DNA of 64,000 bases from Rutpela maculata. Taxonomy: Eukaryota; Arthropoda; Insecta; Coleoptera; Cerambycidae. The stretch lies in assembly GCA_936432065.2 (NCBI GenBank), contig OW386285.2:184636301-184700300 (forward strand). Direction: 5' to 3'. A model generated the notes under the pieces. That model was not told the origin of the DNA and searched no databases. It saw nothing but the letters and a program-made list of their open reading frames with translations. Below are positions 42,289-52,454 of this stretch, in pieces (position 1 is the stretch's first letter; each line of letters begins with the position of its first letter). The position numbers and the translations under genes were made by a program.

Positions 42289-43187
42289 TAGGGATGCAAC
42301 GGATAATGTCTTGGCCGGATACCGAATACCGGATATCCGGCATACTTCTTGTACCGGATACCAGATATCCGGCCAGCTATCCGGCTTACATTGAAAGTTG
42401 GATTGCAAACATGTTTTGACAACCTCGACGACAAAAAAATATTTACTGGCAACTCTTCTAGACTCCAGATTTAAAACAAGTCTTTTCGATAAGAATCAGG
42501 CTGAAAAATCCTGTCAAATTATTCTGCTAGAGGCTTAAAAAAATAGTTGTGATGATTCATATTCAAGCAGTGATAGTGAAAGTGGTTCTTCTCATTCCAG
42601 TAAATAAAGTAAGAGAAACCCACAAGATAATGTTACTGTTGATGTTCAAAACACTTTTTGGGACTATTTTGAGGAAATGGCAAAAAAAATAGTAGCGTTA
42701 ATGAAAACGTTTTGGAGAAAAGTTCAATGGCCAAGGAGATTGATTATTATTTGAAAGGGGCGCAGATTCAAAGAAATAGTGACTCTAACTCCAATCAGTT
42801 ATACACTTTTGTCAAAGTTTGTAAAAATATATCTTGCAGCTCCGTACTGAGAGGCTCTTTTCAGAAGCTGGCAACGTATACGAAAAGAAACGCAATCGTC
42901 TACTACCTCTAAACGCTGAAAAACTCGTCTTTATTATTTATACATAATTTACCATTGGTAAACTTTAAGTATTAATTTAGTAACTAATCTATATACATTG
43001 CTAGTTTGTAGTAATAATTGTAATGCAGGGTAAGTGAAAAATAATAAAACTGTTTTATTTCTTATACCAGTTTTTATTTTTCAACTATCCGGTTTTGGCC
43101 GGATATCAGGTCACTATCCGGTGCCCAGCCGAATAGTAATAAAGTGGCCGGATACCGGATAGTAACCGGATATCCGTTGCACCTCTA
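42289..43187 (+). mobile_element. 899-bp hAT element with perfect 8-bp target duplication CTAACTAA
   Basis: TIRs TAGGGATGCAACGGATA and its complement TATCCGTTGCACCTCTA differ at two positions. CTAACTAA is at 42281-42288 and 43188-43195. Subterminal (C)CGGATA(C/T)CCGG palindromes are numerous at both ends, typical of this hAT group. The inside holds a much-deleted transposase. Confidence 0.95.
42446..42947 (+). pseudogene. hAT transposase remnant (C-terminal hATC region)
   Basis: KYLLATLLDSRFKTSLF at about 42450-42500 is the conserved 'LATLLDPRFK' block. The next section, EIDYYLKGAQIQRNSDSNS (42736 onward), precedes the dimerisation domain. After a frameshift, 42834-42947 reads RTERLFSEAGNVYEKKRNRL, then LPLNAEKLVFI and a stop, the hATC dimerisation motif. 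The catalytic core upstream is deleted. Frames are broken at about 42537 and 42825. Confidence 0.85.
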
Positions 43188-43997
43188 CTAACTAATCGTT
43201 CAAAACGTTTTCAAGTTTTTTTTGAGTCTGCCAATTATTTAAACATTTTCAAAATGTCTGCAAATTTTTGTTTAGTTATATTAACATAATATCATACATA
43301 TATTTAAATCGCAGGCACTAATTAATCGTTCAATGGTATGTAGAAAGTAATACAGTTTCTAAAAATCACCGCGAACGGATGTGCATGTCGTAATCGTCTG
43401 TAAATTAATTTTTGGCAATTCCCATATCATTAATGATAATTCAGTTAAATGGCAGACGCGAACTAATTGTTCTCAAATGTCCATTTTTCTTGCAAGTTAA
43501 GTTAATTTTTTTAGGTCCTCCTGCACGCAGAAATCGTCTGCAGATTAGCTTCCGCTGTGTTTTTGTCAAAGTTTCACAAAAACCACTTTGCAGACGCTAA
43601 TTAATCATTCAAAACGTTAGTTTTGAATTACAAATAATCAATTAATTTGCAATGTCCCTGCAATCGAAGAAAATTTCTTTATACGCTTATAATTTGTCAA
43701 GTGTCTATGATAATTGACCCTTAAATTGGCAGAGGCTAACTAATCGTTCTCAGGGATCTGTCACTACCTCCCGGTCTATAATCCAATTTCATAATCTATT
43801 CTATCATCTAAATATATTGGTGAATTGAAACTGTAATTTAATACAGAAAATTCTCCACTGAGAGCGAAAGTAAATGAGACGTTTACACATCAACGCAATT
43901 CTCAACAAGATGGAAAAAAAAATTTTTTTTGGTTAATTTATTTTTTTATCTAATAAAAAAATTTGTTATTAACAATCGCCGAATGTGTTTATATATA

Positions 43998-44356
43998 TGT
44001 TAGATCACGGTTCACATGAATGACTTTTTAAAAACTTTTATTTTATTAAATGGAGCCAACGTTGGCTCTTGGAGAAGGAATATAATAATAATTAGTGTTT
44101 CATTCTAAGTGAGTTTAATAACTGATTCAACAAAGCGTGTTTAGTCATATTTATAACATACAGAACCTGAGTAAGCAAAATATAGAACAAAGGAAATGCA
44201 GTTCTGCAGTCATCATAAGTTATGAGAAACAAAGGTGGAATATGATATCTTGAAGATAAGCAATTAATAAAAGAAGTCGTTATCATGTAATATGATATAC
44301 CTGTGAAGGTTTGTTATGGCTAAGTCTTGGTAATAAGCGTATAATTTTATATAACA
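43998..44356 (-). repeat. 3' LTR of the errantivirus-like element
   Basis: 359 bp, nearly identical to 51204-51558. Preceded in the sense direction by the polypurine tract at 44357-44367. Confidence 0.93.
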
Positions 44357-44367
44357 ACTTCCCCCTT
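44357..44367 (-). promoter_or_regulatory. Polypurine tract
   Basis: Sense strand AAGGGGGAAGT directly abuts the 3' LTR; it primes plus-strand DNA synthesis in this class. Confidence 0.85.
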
Positions 44368-44606
44368 AATAAAAAAGTTGATGTTATGCAGCAACTTTTG
44401 AAAATTGTTAGAAACGTTAAATGAATATAATGCAAAATAAATTGAAACAATGTTGAATGAATACAAAGCAAAATAATAGAATACATAAAAGTTAAAATTG
44501 GTAAATGATAATAATAATAAGCGAGTAGTACATTACATAAATGTGATAAGAATAAAATACAATGGTCTAAATTAATAGACAAGGGTAAAACTCCACATAT
44601 GAAAGT

Positions 44607-46373
44607 CTATGTTAACTCGATGTCCTCTTCTTCTTGAGGTTTAATACCGGGTCGCTTTCTTGGAGGGATCAGTCTAGGAAATTTGGTAAAAACTCTGCTT
44701 CGCTCTGAAGGAGGTGAAGGAGGGTTGTCCGTTTTGGGTTGGATTTGCAATGCTCCACATCTTCTTCTTCTGCATTTACAAGTTATGTAAAGTAGAACTA
44801 ATAGAATGATGAGAGTGATTATGAAATATGTGAACCAAGATACGTGTTTGGTCACAAAAGGCTCGTTTATGAGGTCATCCAGGTCTTTGGAATATTGGTC
44901 CAATTTGGTTTTTGCAATATCTAGATCTTCTACGTCGAGACTGTTTAATTTGAGTGGTTTTAATTTTGGAATTTCGATTTTGTCGGGCATGTGATTACAG
45001 CATTCAAAAGGAATTTGGATAGGATGTGAATTGTCCTTAATTTCGGAAAAGTCTTTGGCACTGGCTTGTATTCTAGTAATGCCTGCATAGGCGTAACATC
45101 CTGGTTGTAGTTTGATGATGGAATTTTTGTTGATTAACTCTGTTGTGGATTCTCTCTTTGGACAGTTGATGGTAATGTGAAGTGGTTCGGAATTAATTAC
45201 TAGCCATGTGTTGTCTTCAAGTTCTTGGACGTTGTATCCCTGACTAATAATGAAGGAAGTTTGACAGTTCTCTGGAAGTTTTGGCAATGGTTTTAGTATT
45301 CTGGCTTCACATATGGCATTTTGGTCGATAGGATATGCAAACAGGTTAGAACATAGTTTGGTTCCAAAATAAAGTGGTTTGCATTCTTTCAAATTTTGTA
45401 TAGGTATGTACATCAAAGAATCATCATATCTCGCGATATATTTTTGTGAAATAGATAAAATGTGATGTAGACCAGTTCTGTTATCAAGTATCGGGATAGA
45501 GTATAGGTGATAGGTGTTATAATTTTGGGGTTCAACAAGTGGTATTGTTAAAACAAATACTAAGTTAGAATCCATTTGAAGCGCTTGCAATTCAATAATG
45601 TCCAAATACTTAGCAACTGCCGATAATTTAATGGGGAGAGGTAAATTGTTCCTTCGTAAGCTCTGTGAAACTTCTTGTAGTGCTGTCACTAAGTGATTAG
45701 GGGTTATGATTGACGTGTAAATGATTCCTAGTCTGGCAAATGTTATTGAATTTAGAATGTCGTTTAAATTATCTTCGATATACAAATAGCTTGCCATTAA
45801 TTGTTCAGAAATGTATAAAAATTTTAGTTTAGTTTCCTCGTCAATTTGTAATTTTTGTATAGTCGAGTTGAAGTTTTTAATAACAGAAGTTGTAACTGAA
45901 ATTTGATTTTTGATTAAGTTTTCCAATTGATGTTCATCATTATTTAGTTTATTTATACAATTAGTATAGTACTGGCCATCTTCAGCATCTAGGTTACCAG
46001 TTATGGATTTGAATATTGTACCGATACCGTTAAGTATTCCTCGTTTATATCTTTTTGTATCTGAAAAGATTTCGTCAAATTTCATTTTTATAGAGTTGGA
46101 TATTTGTGTTAAAAGGTTAAAGTCTGTTTTAATTTCACTCGTGAAAATAATTGACTTATGATCACCATTATTGAGAGTGTACAAGATTCTGTCTAAGATA
46201 TTTTGATTTTTGTCAAAAGCTAATTTGAGGGATGAAATGTTTTTAAGCACTAGTAGAGTCCATTTGTCATTTGTCACCACGATGTCCGTGTCTTGGTGGT
46301 AGTATACACCAACGGTGTTATTGATTGGGGTAATTTTGTAGTGACAGAGTGCTGATCCGAACAGCAGGAGAAA
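44607..46373 (-). CDS. Envelope-like glycoprotein of the errantivirus-like element
   Basis: A long open frame of about 589 codons read from the splice-acceptor TTTATTTTCAG/GTTTCTCC at about 46374. Its first residues form a hydrophobic signal-like stretch, followed by an ectodomain with a furin-type RYKR site about 80-90 residues into the 557-residue part and a Gly-rich, fusion-peptide-like segment (GILNGIGTIFK). A single membrane anchor lies near the C-terminus (WFTYFIITLIILLVLLYI) and is followed by a Cys/Arg-rich cytoplasmic tail. This layout is that of the baculovirus-F-like envelope family used by insect errantiviruses. The frame is open throughout. In this family env is made from a spliced mRNA, in agreement with the acceptor seen. 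Described only; no function is claimed for this copy. Confidence 0.85.
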   Translation of the reverse strand, partial: FLLLFGSALCHYKITPINNTVGVYYHQDTDIVVTNDKWTLLVLKNISSLKLAFDKNQNILDRILYTLNNGDHKSIIFTSEIKTDFNLLTQISNSIKMKFDEIFSDTKRYKRGILNGIGTIFKSITGNLDAEDGQYYTNCINKLNNDEHQLENLIKNQISVTTSVIKNFNSTIQKLQIDEETKLKFLYISEQLMASYLYIEDNLNDILNSITFARLGIIYTSIITPNHLVTALQEVSQSLRRNNLPLPIKLSAVAKYLDIIELQALQMDSNLVFVLTIPLVEPQNYNTYHLYSIPILDNRTGLHHILSISQKYIARYDDSLMYIPIQNLKECKPLYFGTKLCSNLFAYPIDQNAICEARILKPLPKLPENCQTSFIISQGYNVQELEDNTWLVINSEPLHITINCPKRESTTELINKNSIIKLQPGCYAYAGITRIQASAKDFSEIKDNSHPIQIPFECCNHMPDKIEIPKLKPLKLNSLDVEDLDIAKTKLDQYSKDLDDLINEPFVTKHVSWFTYFIITLIILLVLLYITCKCRRRRCGALQIQPKTDNPPSPPSERSRVFTKFPRLIPPRKRPGIKPQEEEDIELT

Positions 46374-46386
46374 CCTGAAAATAAAT

Positions 46387-46986
46387 TTAATTTTCAGTAT
46401 ATGGTTTCATTCTATCAAAATTTACTTTGGTTTCTTGTTTCGTTTCGAGGTTTAATAAGGTAGCAGAATTTTGAAAAAATTTTTTTATTTTAAAAGGACC
46501 GTTAAATTTATTTTGCAATTTGTTTTTGATTTGTGATTCTTTTACATAAACTAAGTCACCTATTTTGTACTCAGATCGTTTCTGGGGAACATTTCTGTCG
46601 AAACGAACTTTTGCTTTCTCTTTTTGAGATTGTGTTCGACTACGGGCTATTTTATAATAGTGGGATATTCTGTTGTTTAAATCTCTAACGTATTTGGTTA
46701 TTAACTCTTTTTGGTTATATAAAGTTTCAGGTGGTCTGTTAGACGTATGCCCAAATACAAGTTCGTATGGGGTGAAACCGTGTGTTTTATTTACCGAATT
46801 GTTATAGCATATTACCGCATATGGTAAGATTGTGAAAGGATGTTCGTTCGGATTCTCGGTTTTATGAATTCTTATCATTTCGGCTAAAGTAGCATGAAAT
46901 CTTTCAATGGATCCGTTCGATTGGGGATGTCTTACGCTTGAATAAGTTAATTTTATGTCGTAGAGGGTGCAGAGATCTTTGAGCAA
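46387..46986 (-). pseudogene. Integrase C-terminal part, second frame
   Basis: 199 residues continuing the integrase after the frameshift: SSVRHPQSNGSIERFHATLA contains the catalytic Glu, then LPYAVICYNNSVNKTHGFTP and FGPFK-type C-terminal DNA-binding segment (KIGDLVYVKES, NKFNGPFKI). It ends at 46387, 13 bases before the env splice acceptor. Confidence 0.9.
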
Positions 46987-49172
46987 ACGGTTGTCAAATT
47001 CGCCACCGTAATCGCAATGGATTCATAATGTTGAAAATATAACAACAAAGTGTTTACGACAGATTTTGCGGATTTATCCGGGACTGCATAGGCTTGCGTG
47101 AATTTAGTTAATTCGTCGCGAATGGTTAAAGCGTAATTTCGAGTGGGGAATTCAAATAAATCGATATTGATTCTTTCGAATGGTGTTCTTGGGGTTTCTG
47201 TGACTACTAGAGGGTTATTAAGGTTTTTCCGGCATACTTTAGTCTTTTGGCAAGTTTCGCAATTTTTTATAAAATTTTCAACGTCTTTAGTTAGACCTTG
47301 CCAAGTGTAATTTTCTCTAATTCTTCGAATCGTTTCATTTATTCCGCGGTGTAGATTATTTTTACCAAAATGATTTTGCTCCAATATAATTGGGATTTCA
47401 TCTTCGTCGGCAGTTCTGACGATATCTTGACAAATTACTACTTTTAAATCTTTTTCCGCAAAAATGAATGATAGAATTTCGAGTACGGGGAGGTCTAGGT
47501 TATTTTCGACAAAGTATGTCTTAGAAAGGTCTAAAACATCTTGGTTTTTAAATAATACCAAAAATAAATGTTCAATTACGGATTCGATATCAAACGGTAG
47601 GGGAATGATAAAATATCTCCTATGTCTGACTGTTTTGCTCGATACAATATTGATTTTATCGTTATGAAATTCGGGGTTTTCTTCGAATATGTCCTCAATA
47701 ATTTTGTGATGTAGGTCTTGTAAGTTATTTTGTTGGAAGAAGGTTATAATATCTTTATGTTCCCGGTATAAGAGTTGTTTGTTTGAGGCTTTGATTTTTG
47801 AATAGTCTATTAAAGATGTTGTTTTATATAAGTTGGTGAAAGTTTCAAATTCTCGGGAAATTTGTTCGTTAGTGAGTTCGTTGTTATCGTCTGGGTTTTC
47901 GTCGTCGTCTGACTCTTCGTCATTCGCGGCTAGAACCTTTGAATAGAATTTGGAACATTCGGAAAAATAATTAATTTTGATTCTGGAAAGTGCGTCCACG
48001 TTCTTATTGATTTTGCCTGGTTTATAAATTATTTCGTAGTCGTACTCTTCTAATTTGAGTCGCCAACGGGCAAGTCTATTTCCTGGGTCTTTTATAGAGA
48101 ATAGCCAGGTGAGTGGTCTGTGGTCAGTTACAAGCTTGAACTTTCTACCGTACAGATATGGTCTAAAGTGCTTTACACTCCATACTATGGATAAAAGCTC
48201 GCGTTCAATCGTTGAATACTTAGTTTCTGCACTGCACAAGGTTCTAGAAGCATAGGCAATGGGTAAATCTTTGCCAATAGGCCCCTGGCTCAGCACTGAG
48301 CCGACGGCAAATGCGCTCGCATCAGTGGTTAGAACGAAAGGTTCGTCGAAATTAGGGTAAATTAATATCGGAGTTGTTGTTAATGTTTGTTTCAAATTCT
48401 GAAAAGAATTTACACAATCATTGTCGAAGAGAAATGGTATGTCTTTTTGTAGTAGTTTTGTTAGGGGCTTGGTTATCTTGGAGAAATTAGGGATAAAGCG
48501 CCTATAATATCCGGCTAAGCCTAGAAATGATTTAATTTTTTTTGGATTTTTCGGTTGAGGAAAATTTAAGATAGCGTCAATTTTCGAAGGGTTCGGTTTT
48601 ACGCCGTCTTTTGTAATGAGATGTCCTAAATAAGCGACTTCCTTGCGGAGAAACTCGCATTTGTCTGGTTGAATTTTGAGGTTGGCTTTTTGAAGGCGTT
48701 TAAAGACTTCAGTTAGACGGGAAATGTGTTCGTGAATTGTAGGGGAGTAAATAATAATATCGTCCATGTAGACGAGACATCGTTCATTTTGAATACCTAA
48801 CAGGATGTTATCCATAACTCTTTGAAAAGTTGATGGAGCGTTTTTGAGTCCAAATGGCATTCGCACGAATTCATAATGACCGTTCTCAACTGTGAAAGCA
48901 GTCTTTTGAATATCTGCGGGATTAATTTCAATTTGGTGGAAACCAGAAGCCAAGTCTAAGGTTGTGAAATATTGGCATTTGCCAAGTTAGTCTAAAAGAT
49001 CGGAAATGTTGGGCAGAGGATATTTGTCACCTATTGTAACCTCGTTGAGTTTGCGGTAGTCGACTACAACGCGCCATTTCTGTTTACCAGAAGCGTCCAG
49101 TTTTTTTGGAACTACCCAGACAGGAGAGGACCAAGGTGAGATCGAGGGTTGAATAATACCTTGACTTAACAT
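46953..49172 (-). pseudogene. Errantivirus-like Pol: RT, RNase H and integrase N-terminus
   Basis: The RT starts [20 protein letters not shown]. An in-frame TAA at about 48985-48987 (after ISDLLD) interrupts it. The main 666-residue frame continues with FHQIEI, GLKNAPSTFQRVMD, catalytic YMDDIIIYS, LGLAGYYRRFIPNF, RNase H TTDASAFAVGSVLSQ and TDHRPLTWL, and the integrase HHCC finger (HFGKNNLHRG...CETCQK) and first catalytic Asp region (INIDLFEF). At about 47020-46980, near the second catalytic Asp, the frame shifts into nonsense. This copy cannot make a complete Pol. Confidence 0.92.
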
Positions 49173-49741
49173 TTTCGATACTTGGGACTTAACTTCTTCT
49201 TTATGGACCTGAGGATATCGATACGATTTAGTGAATTGAATTTACAGTTAAAAAGGTACGGGAAAGCGTATTTACATGAACGTCTGTTCTGGGAAATTCA
49301 GCATTGGGTCGAAACTGTCGTTGAGGTTCATAGTTTGTACTTGAGTTTCTAGTTCCGTAATTGGTTCGAATTGGTCTGTTTGTTGTGTTGGAGTATCCAT
49401 GGGGTACTCCGAATCTAGGCGAAAATCCTGAGGATTAGCAGTATAATCCTCGTATTGCTCGTTTTGAGAATTAGCAGTATAATTCTCTGTGTAGTTTTGG
49501 TTGTTCTCTGAATTGTAGTTTTCGTATGATTCATTTTGAATTTGGTAATTTGGTAATTTTGGTAATCGGCGTTAGAGTAGTCGTTGTATTGATTAAATTG
49601 ATCGGCATAATTGTCATAAGGTTCGTAATTTAGATGATGAGCTTTTTGCTGATTAAAGCGGTTAAAATTCGGATTAGGCTGAATAGCGGATGGTCGTTGT
49701 TGCGTAAAGTTAGGGTTCGGCCTTATGGCTGAGGGCCTGTT
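49173..49741 (-). pseudogene. Gag tail to RT junction; protease not detectable
   Basis: Between the end of the Gag frame and the RT start there are about 570 bases. 49740-49270 is an Asn/Gln/Tyr-rich Gag tail with frame changes. At about 49250 the sequence passes directly to [18 protein letters not shown], the RT entry segment that in related elements lies well after the protease. No D(S/T)G active-site block is present in any frame I read. I infer an internal deletion that removed protease and the N-terminal RT linker. Confidence 0.6.
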
Positions 49742-50659
49742 TTATTGCGATTGATTAGGTTGGCCGTTTTGAGGGAATGTCCTCTGGTTAAATTGATTAT
49801 TTTGTGAAAAGTTTTGGAAATTTGAATTTCCTGGGTAATTTGGTCGTTGGAAATTTTGTGACGTTGACGGCATTGTTTGTGTTTGTTGCCTTGTACGGCA
49901 TTCATTTATGACATGTCCGTTTCGTTTACAAAACGAACAGAATTTCTGCTGAAAATTTGAGGTTGGTCGTTTTTGTTGCATAATAGGATTTTTGACCGGA
50001 CTATTTTTTGGAAATTTTTGTTGCTCGAAATAAGAGAGTTGTAGCTCTCTACGAATTCTGCTTACAGCTTTTAGTATGCTAGGAGGATTGCTAGCACGTA
50101 TGGTGCGGCCTAAATTCGGTTCTAAGCCTGTTAATAAATTGTTTAGCGTCATGGTTTCTATTAGATCTGATTGTGCCGTTCGTTGCGTTCCCATGAGATT
50201 TTGTTTTTGCACTGCGGCGTGCATCTTCGCGTTGTGCGTCTGTAGACGCGATACAAATGTTAAGGCGGATTCGCCGGGTAATTGATGAATTCGTTGTAGG
50301 TCCTGAATTAGGGCCGTTAGATCTCTGGAATCCCCAAAGTGGGTTTCCAATAGTGCTTTGATTTCTGGCCAGGTGCCAGGATTACGCGAATTTATTAATT
50401 CGGCAGCTTTGCCTTTCAATTTATTTTTTATGTGGACGGTCAAAAGAATTTTTTGATCTCCAATTGCCATGCTTTGGGCACAATGACAGGAGTTTAAGAA
50501 TGTTTGTAAATTTATGGCATTGCCATCAAATTCAGGTATTAGAGAAAATATTTCAGAGAGCTTGTAAGGCTCAATTTGCTCTGGTTGTTGTTGTTGTTCG
50601 GCTGATGCCGGTACTATTGGTTGGGGTGCTACTGGTTGAGCTGTATCTCTATCTGGCAT
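49742..50659 (-). CDS. Errantivirus-like Gag (capsid-nucleocapsid), C-terminus frameshifted
   Basis: 305 residues from an ATG at 50659, about 0.5 kb after the PBS. Residues about 30-215 match the gypsy-group Gag/capsid fold (FDGNAINLQTFLNSC, SALTFVSRLQ). One zinc knuckle CSFCKRNGHVINEC is at about residues 240-255, followed by an Asn/Gln/Phe-rich tail. The frame ends at 49742, but Asn/Tyr/Gln-rich coding-like sequence continues in other frames to about 49270, where a Gag-like end appears. Role: particle assembly and RNA packaging. Confidence 0.85.
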   Translation of the reverse strand: MPDRDTAQPVAPQPIVPASAEQQQQPEQIEPYKLSEIFSLIPEFDGNAINLQTFLNSCHCAQSMAIGDQKILLTVHIKNKLKGKAAELINSRNPGTWPEIKALLETHFGDSRDLTALIQDLQRIHQLPGESALTFVSRLQTHNAKMHAAVQKQNLMGTQRTAQSDLIETMTLNNLLTGLEPNLGRTIRASNPPSILKAVSRIRRELQLSYFEQQKFPKNSPVKNPIMQQKRPTSNFQQKFCSFCKRNGHVINECRTRQQTQTMPSTSQNFQRPNYPGNSNFQNFSQNNQFNQRTFPQNGQPNQSQ

Positions 50660-51184
50660 TGTTGCTGTTGTATTTAGAGATTATTTGAATTAAAGATTGG
50701 TTGCGTATCAGCAGTATGATACGAACTTAAATTAAATTAGCTTGTTATGTTGTGTGCGTAAATGGATTGTATATTAGCTGTATAATACACAATGTTTCGT
50801 ATTAGCAGTATAATACGAAAATAAATAAACTTAAAAGATGAACTTGCTTCGTTGCGTTTGTAAAGGAATGGATTCACTTTGACAAGAGAACTGGCTTTGT
50901 GCGCCGAGTGTATAGCAGTATAATACACTTTTAATAAAATAAGTTGCGAAAAATAATAAAATGGTAAAAATGGTACGAGATGATTCTTAAATGACTTACG
51001 TTAATTTCATCTCCATGGGTAGGTTCTTCGTCCGTCAAGGGATTGGGATCCGCCACCACCAGTGAGGAAGGTCTCTTTGTTCTCGTAGATGTACACGCAC
51101 TAGTTAGGCACCTTCTGCAGATGTTCTCCTTGTTCTCTTGCGCTTCACTACCAGTTAGGCTTCTTGTTCTGATGATGTTTACGG

Positions 51185-51202
51185 ATCCTACCGACTGCGC
51201 CA
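51185..51202 (-). promoter_or_regulatory. Primer binding site, tRNA-Ser
   Basis: The plus strand ATCCTACCGACTGCGCCA equals the 3' end of insect tRNA-Ser including CCA, so the minus-strand element RNA pairs with it over 18 bases. It lies one base from the LTR, the standard position. Confidence 0.9.
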
Positions 51203-51203
51203 A

Positions 51204-51558
51204 TGTTAGATCACGGTTCACATGAATGACTTTTTAAAAACTTTTATTTTATTAAATGGAGCCAACGTTGGAGAAGGAATATAATAATAATTAGAAGTGT
51301 TTCATTCTAAGTGAGTTTAATAACTGATTCAACAAAGCGTGTTTAGTCATATTTATAACATACAGAACCTGAGTAAGCAAAATATAGAACAAAGGAAATG
51401 CAGTTCTGCAGTCATCATAAGTTATGAGAAACAAAGGTGAAATATGATATCTTGAAGATAAGCAATTAATAAGAGAAGTCGTTATCATGTAATATGATAT
51501 ACCTGTGAAGGTTTGTTATGGCTAAGTCTTGGTAATAAGCGTTTAATTTTATATAACA
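51204..51558 (-). repeat. 5' LTR of the errantivirus-like element
   Basis: 355 bp. In the element's sense it starts TGTTATATAAAATTAAACGC and ends CGTGATCTAACA. The identical terminus and high similarity to 43998-44356 define it. A 6-bp CTCTTG-type gap distinguishes it from the other LTR. Confidence 0.93.
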
Positions 51559-51776
51559 TATATATATAAACATGTCAAAAAAGATTTTTTAATATTTTTT
51601 ATAGAATTATAAATTTTTTGACATGTTTACGTATACAGTTGTTTTTGTTATTTTTTTTTTTCTATAAAAAAAAAATATGAACACATTCGGCGATTGTTAA
51701 TAACAATTTTTTTATTAGATGAACAAATAAATTAACAACAAAAAAAAATAATTTTTTTCCATCTTGTAGAGAATTG

Positions 51777-52454
51777 CAAAAAATAAATTTTAAGAATAAA
51801 GCTGTTTCTTACTAATTAGTCATATCATTAGTCAAATCATATTTTATAACAAATAAAATGTCAAAAAATTTTTTTTTTTTAAATAAGTAATTTATCTATT
51901 TGTTTATGAAATTTGTTTAAATAAATAGCACTAAAAAACTTTTAAATTAATATTTAATATTATAGAAAAATATTTTTACTTGTAACGGCCGGTTTCAGAT
52001 TATCGCAATGGCTTAGTGATCGCAGTGAGGTCCCTATTTTCAACATTAAATTAAAATTATTAATATTAGAGATATAATTTTGGGAGTCGGGACTTTTTTT
52101 ATTAGAAATTTCTTCCTCTTTAATAATCTTTCTTTAAAATTTATTAAATATTAATAGTTTTCGAGTTATTTGCAAAAAGAAAACTCGTTATTTTTTCAAT
52201 ATTCATTTGTTTATAACTTTTGCAATTGTTTATGTGCGGATAAAAAATTTTTGAACATTTTTCTAGATGTCATTCCGAATCCAATGAGCCCTCACTCATA
52301 TTTTTACGAGCTTTATCAAGCATTAACACGGCTTTGAACTTGTGAACTAGTCTATAAGTAAAATTATTACAAAAGTATTAAGATGTGGAAACTGCGTTGA
52401 AATAAGTAAAGTGTTAAAGTAGCTAACGTATCAAAATACCTGTAATACAGTTAA
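51777..52454. other. Gene-free AT-rich interval
   Basis: About 680 bases with long A/T runs and no recognisable gene or repeat. Confidence 0.45.

Larger units (their letters stand above)
30425..43776. mobile_element. 13-kb composite element with about 0.87-kb TIRs built of repeated motifs
   Basis: Outer ends are GGCCGGGAGGTAGTGACAGA (30425) and the complement of GACCGGGAGGTAGTGACAGA ending at 43776; both flanks show TA (30423-30424, 43777-43778). The left arm runs 30425-about 31290. The right arm is 43776-43188, 42288-42179, 41477-41415 and 38755-38690 once three later insertions are removed, giving about the same length. Arms consist of alternating GATTAGTTAGCGTCTGCCA and TTGGCAGACGAT...GCATGCACAAG motifs. 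The interior (31.3-38.7 kb) has no transposase I can recognise. A large non-autonomous element with structured TIRs is the best description. Confidence 0.8.
38690..43776 (-). repeat. Right structured TIR, split by three insertions
   Basis: Inverted counterpart of 30425-31290. Blocks: 43188-43776, 42179-42288, about 41415-41477 and about 38690-38755. Each junction coincides with the end of another element: hAT 42289-43187, dispersed repeat 41478-42178, TIR element about 38756-41414. CTAACTAA, the hAT target duplication, is itself part of motif A. Confidence 0.75.
43998..51558 (-). mobile_element. Gypsy-group LTR retrotransposon with env (errantivirus-like), 7.56 kb
   Basis: Two LTRs (43998-44356, 51204-51558) beginning TGTTA and ending TAACA, flanked by TATA on both sides in a TA-rich target. 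On the minus strand: PBS complementary to tRNA-Ser, gag, pol (RT, RNase H, integrase), a spliced-type env, polypurine tract. A tRNA-Ser PBS and an env gene match the insect errantivirus branch (the 17.6/297 side of the gypsy group). The LTRs differ by a few substitutions and a 6-bp indel, so the insertion is fairly recent, yet the copy carries a stop in RT, a frameshift in integrase and no visible protease. Confidence 0.95.
43904..51776. repeat. Palindromic element split by the LTR retrotransposon
   Basis: 43904-43985 (AATTCTCAACAAGATGGAAA through TTAACAATCGCCGAATGTGT) is the inverted counterpart of 51684-51776. The provirus lies between the two arms. A second inverted pair, AACATGTCAAAAAA (51569-51583) and TTTTTTGACATGTT (51614-51628), belongs to the same palindrome's right half. 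Removing the provirus leaves a foldback element of about 0.3 kb. Confidence 0.8.

Noticed and set aside
51185..51202. tRNA-Ser 3'-end sequence as a possible tRNA gene
   Set aside because: Only the last 18 bases match and they directly abut an LTR, so it is the retroelement primer binding site.
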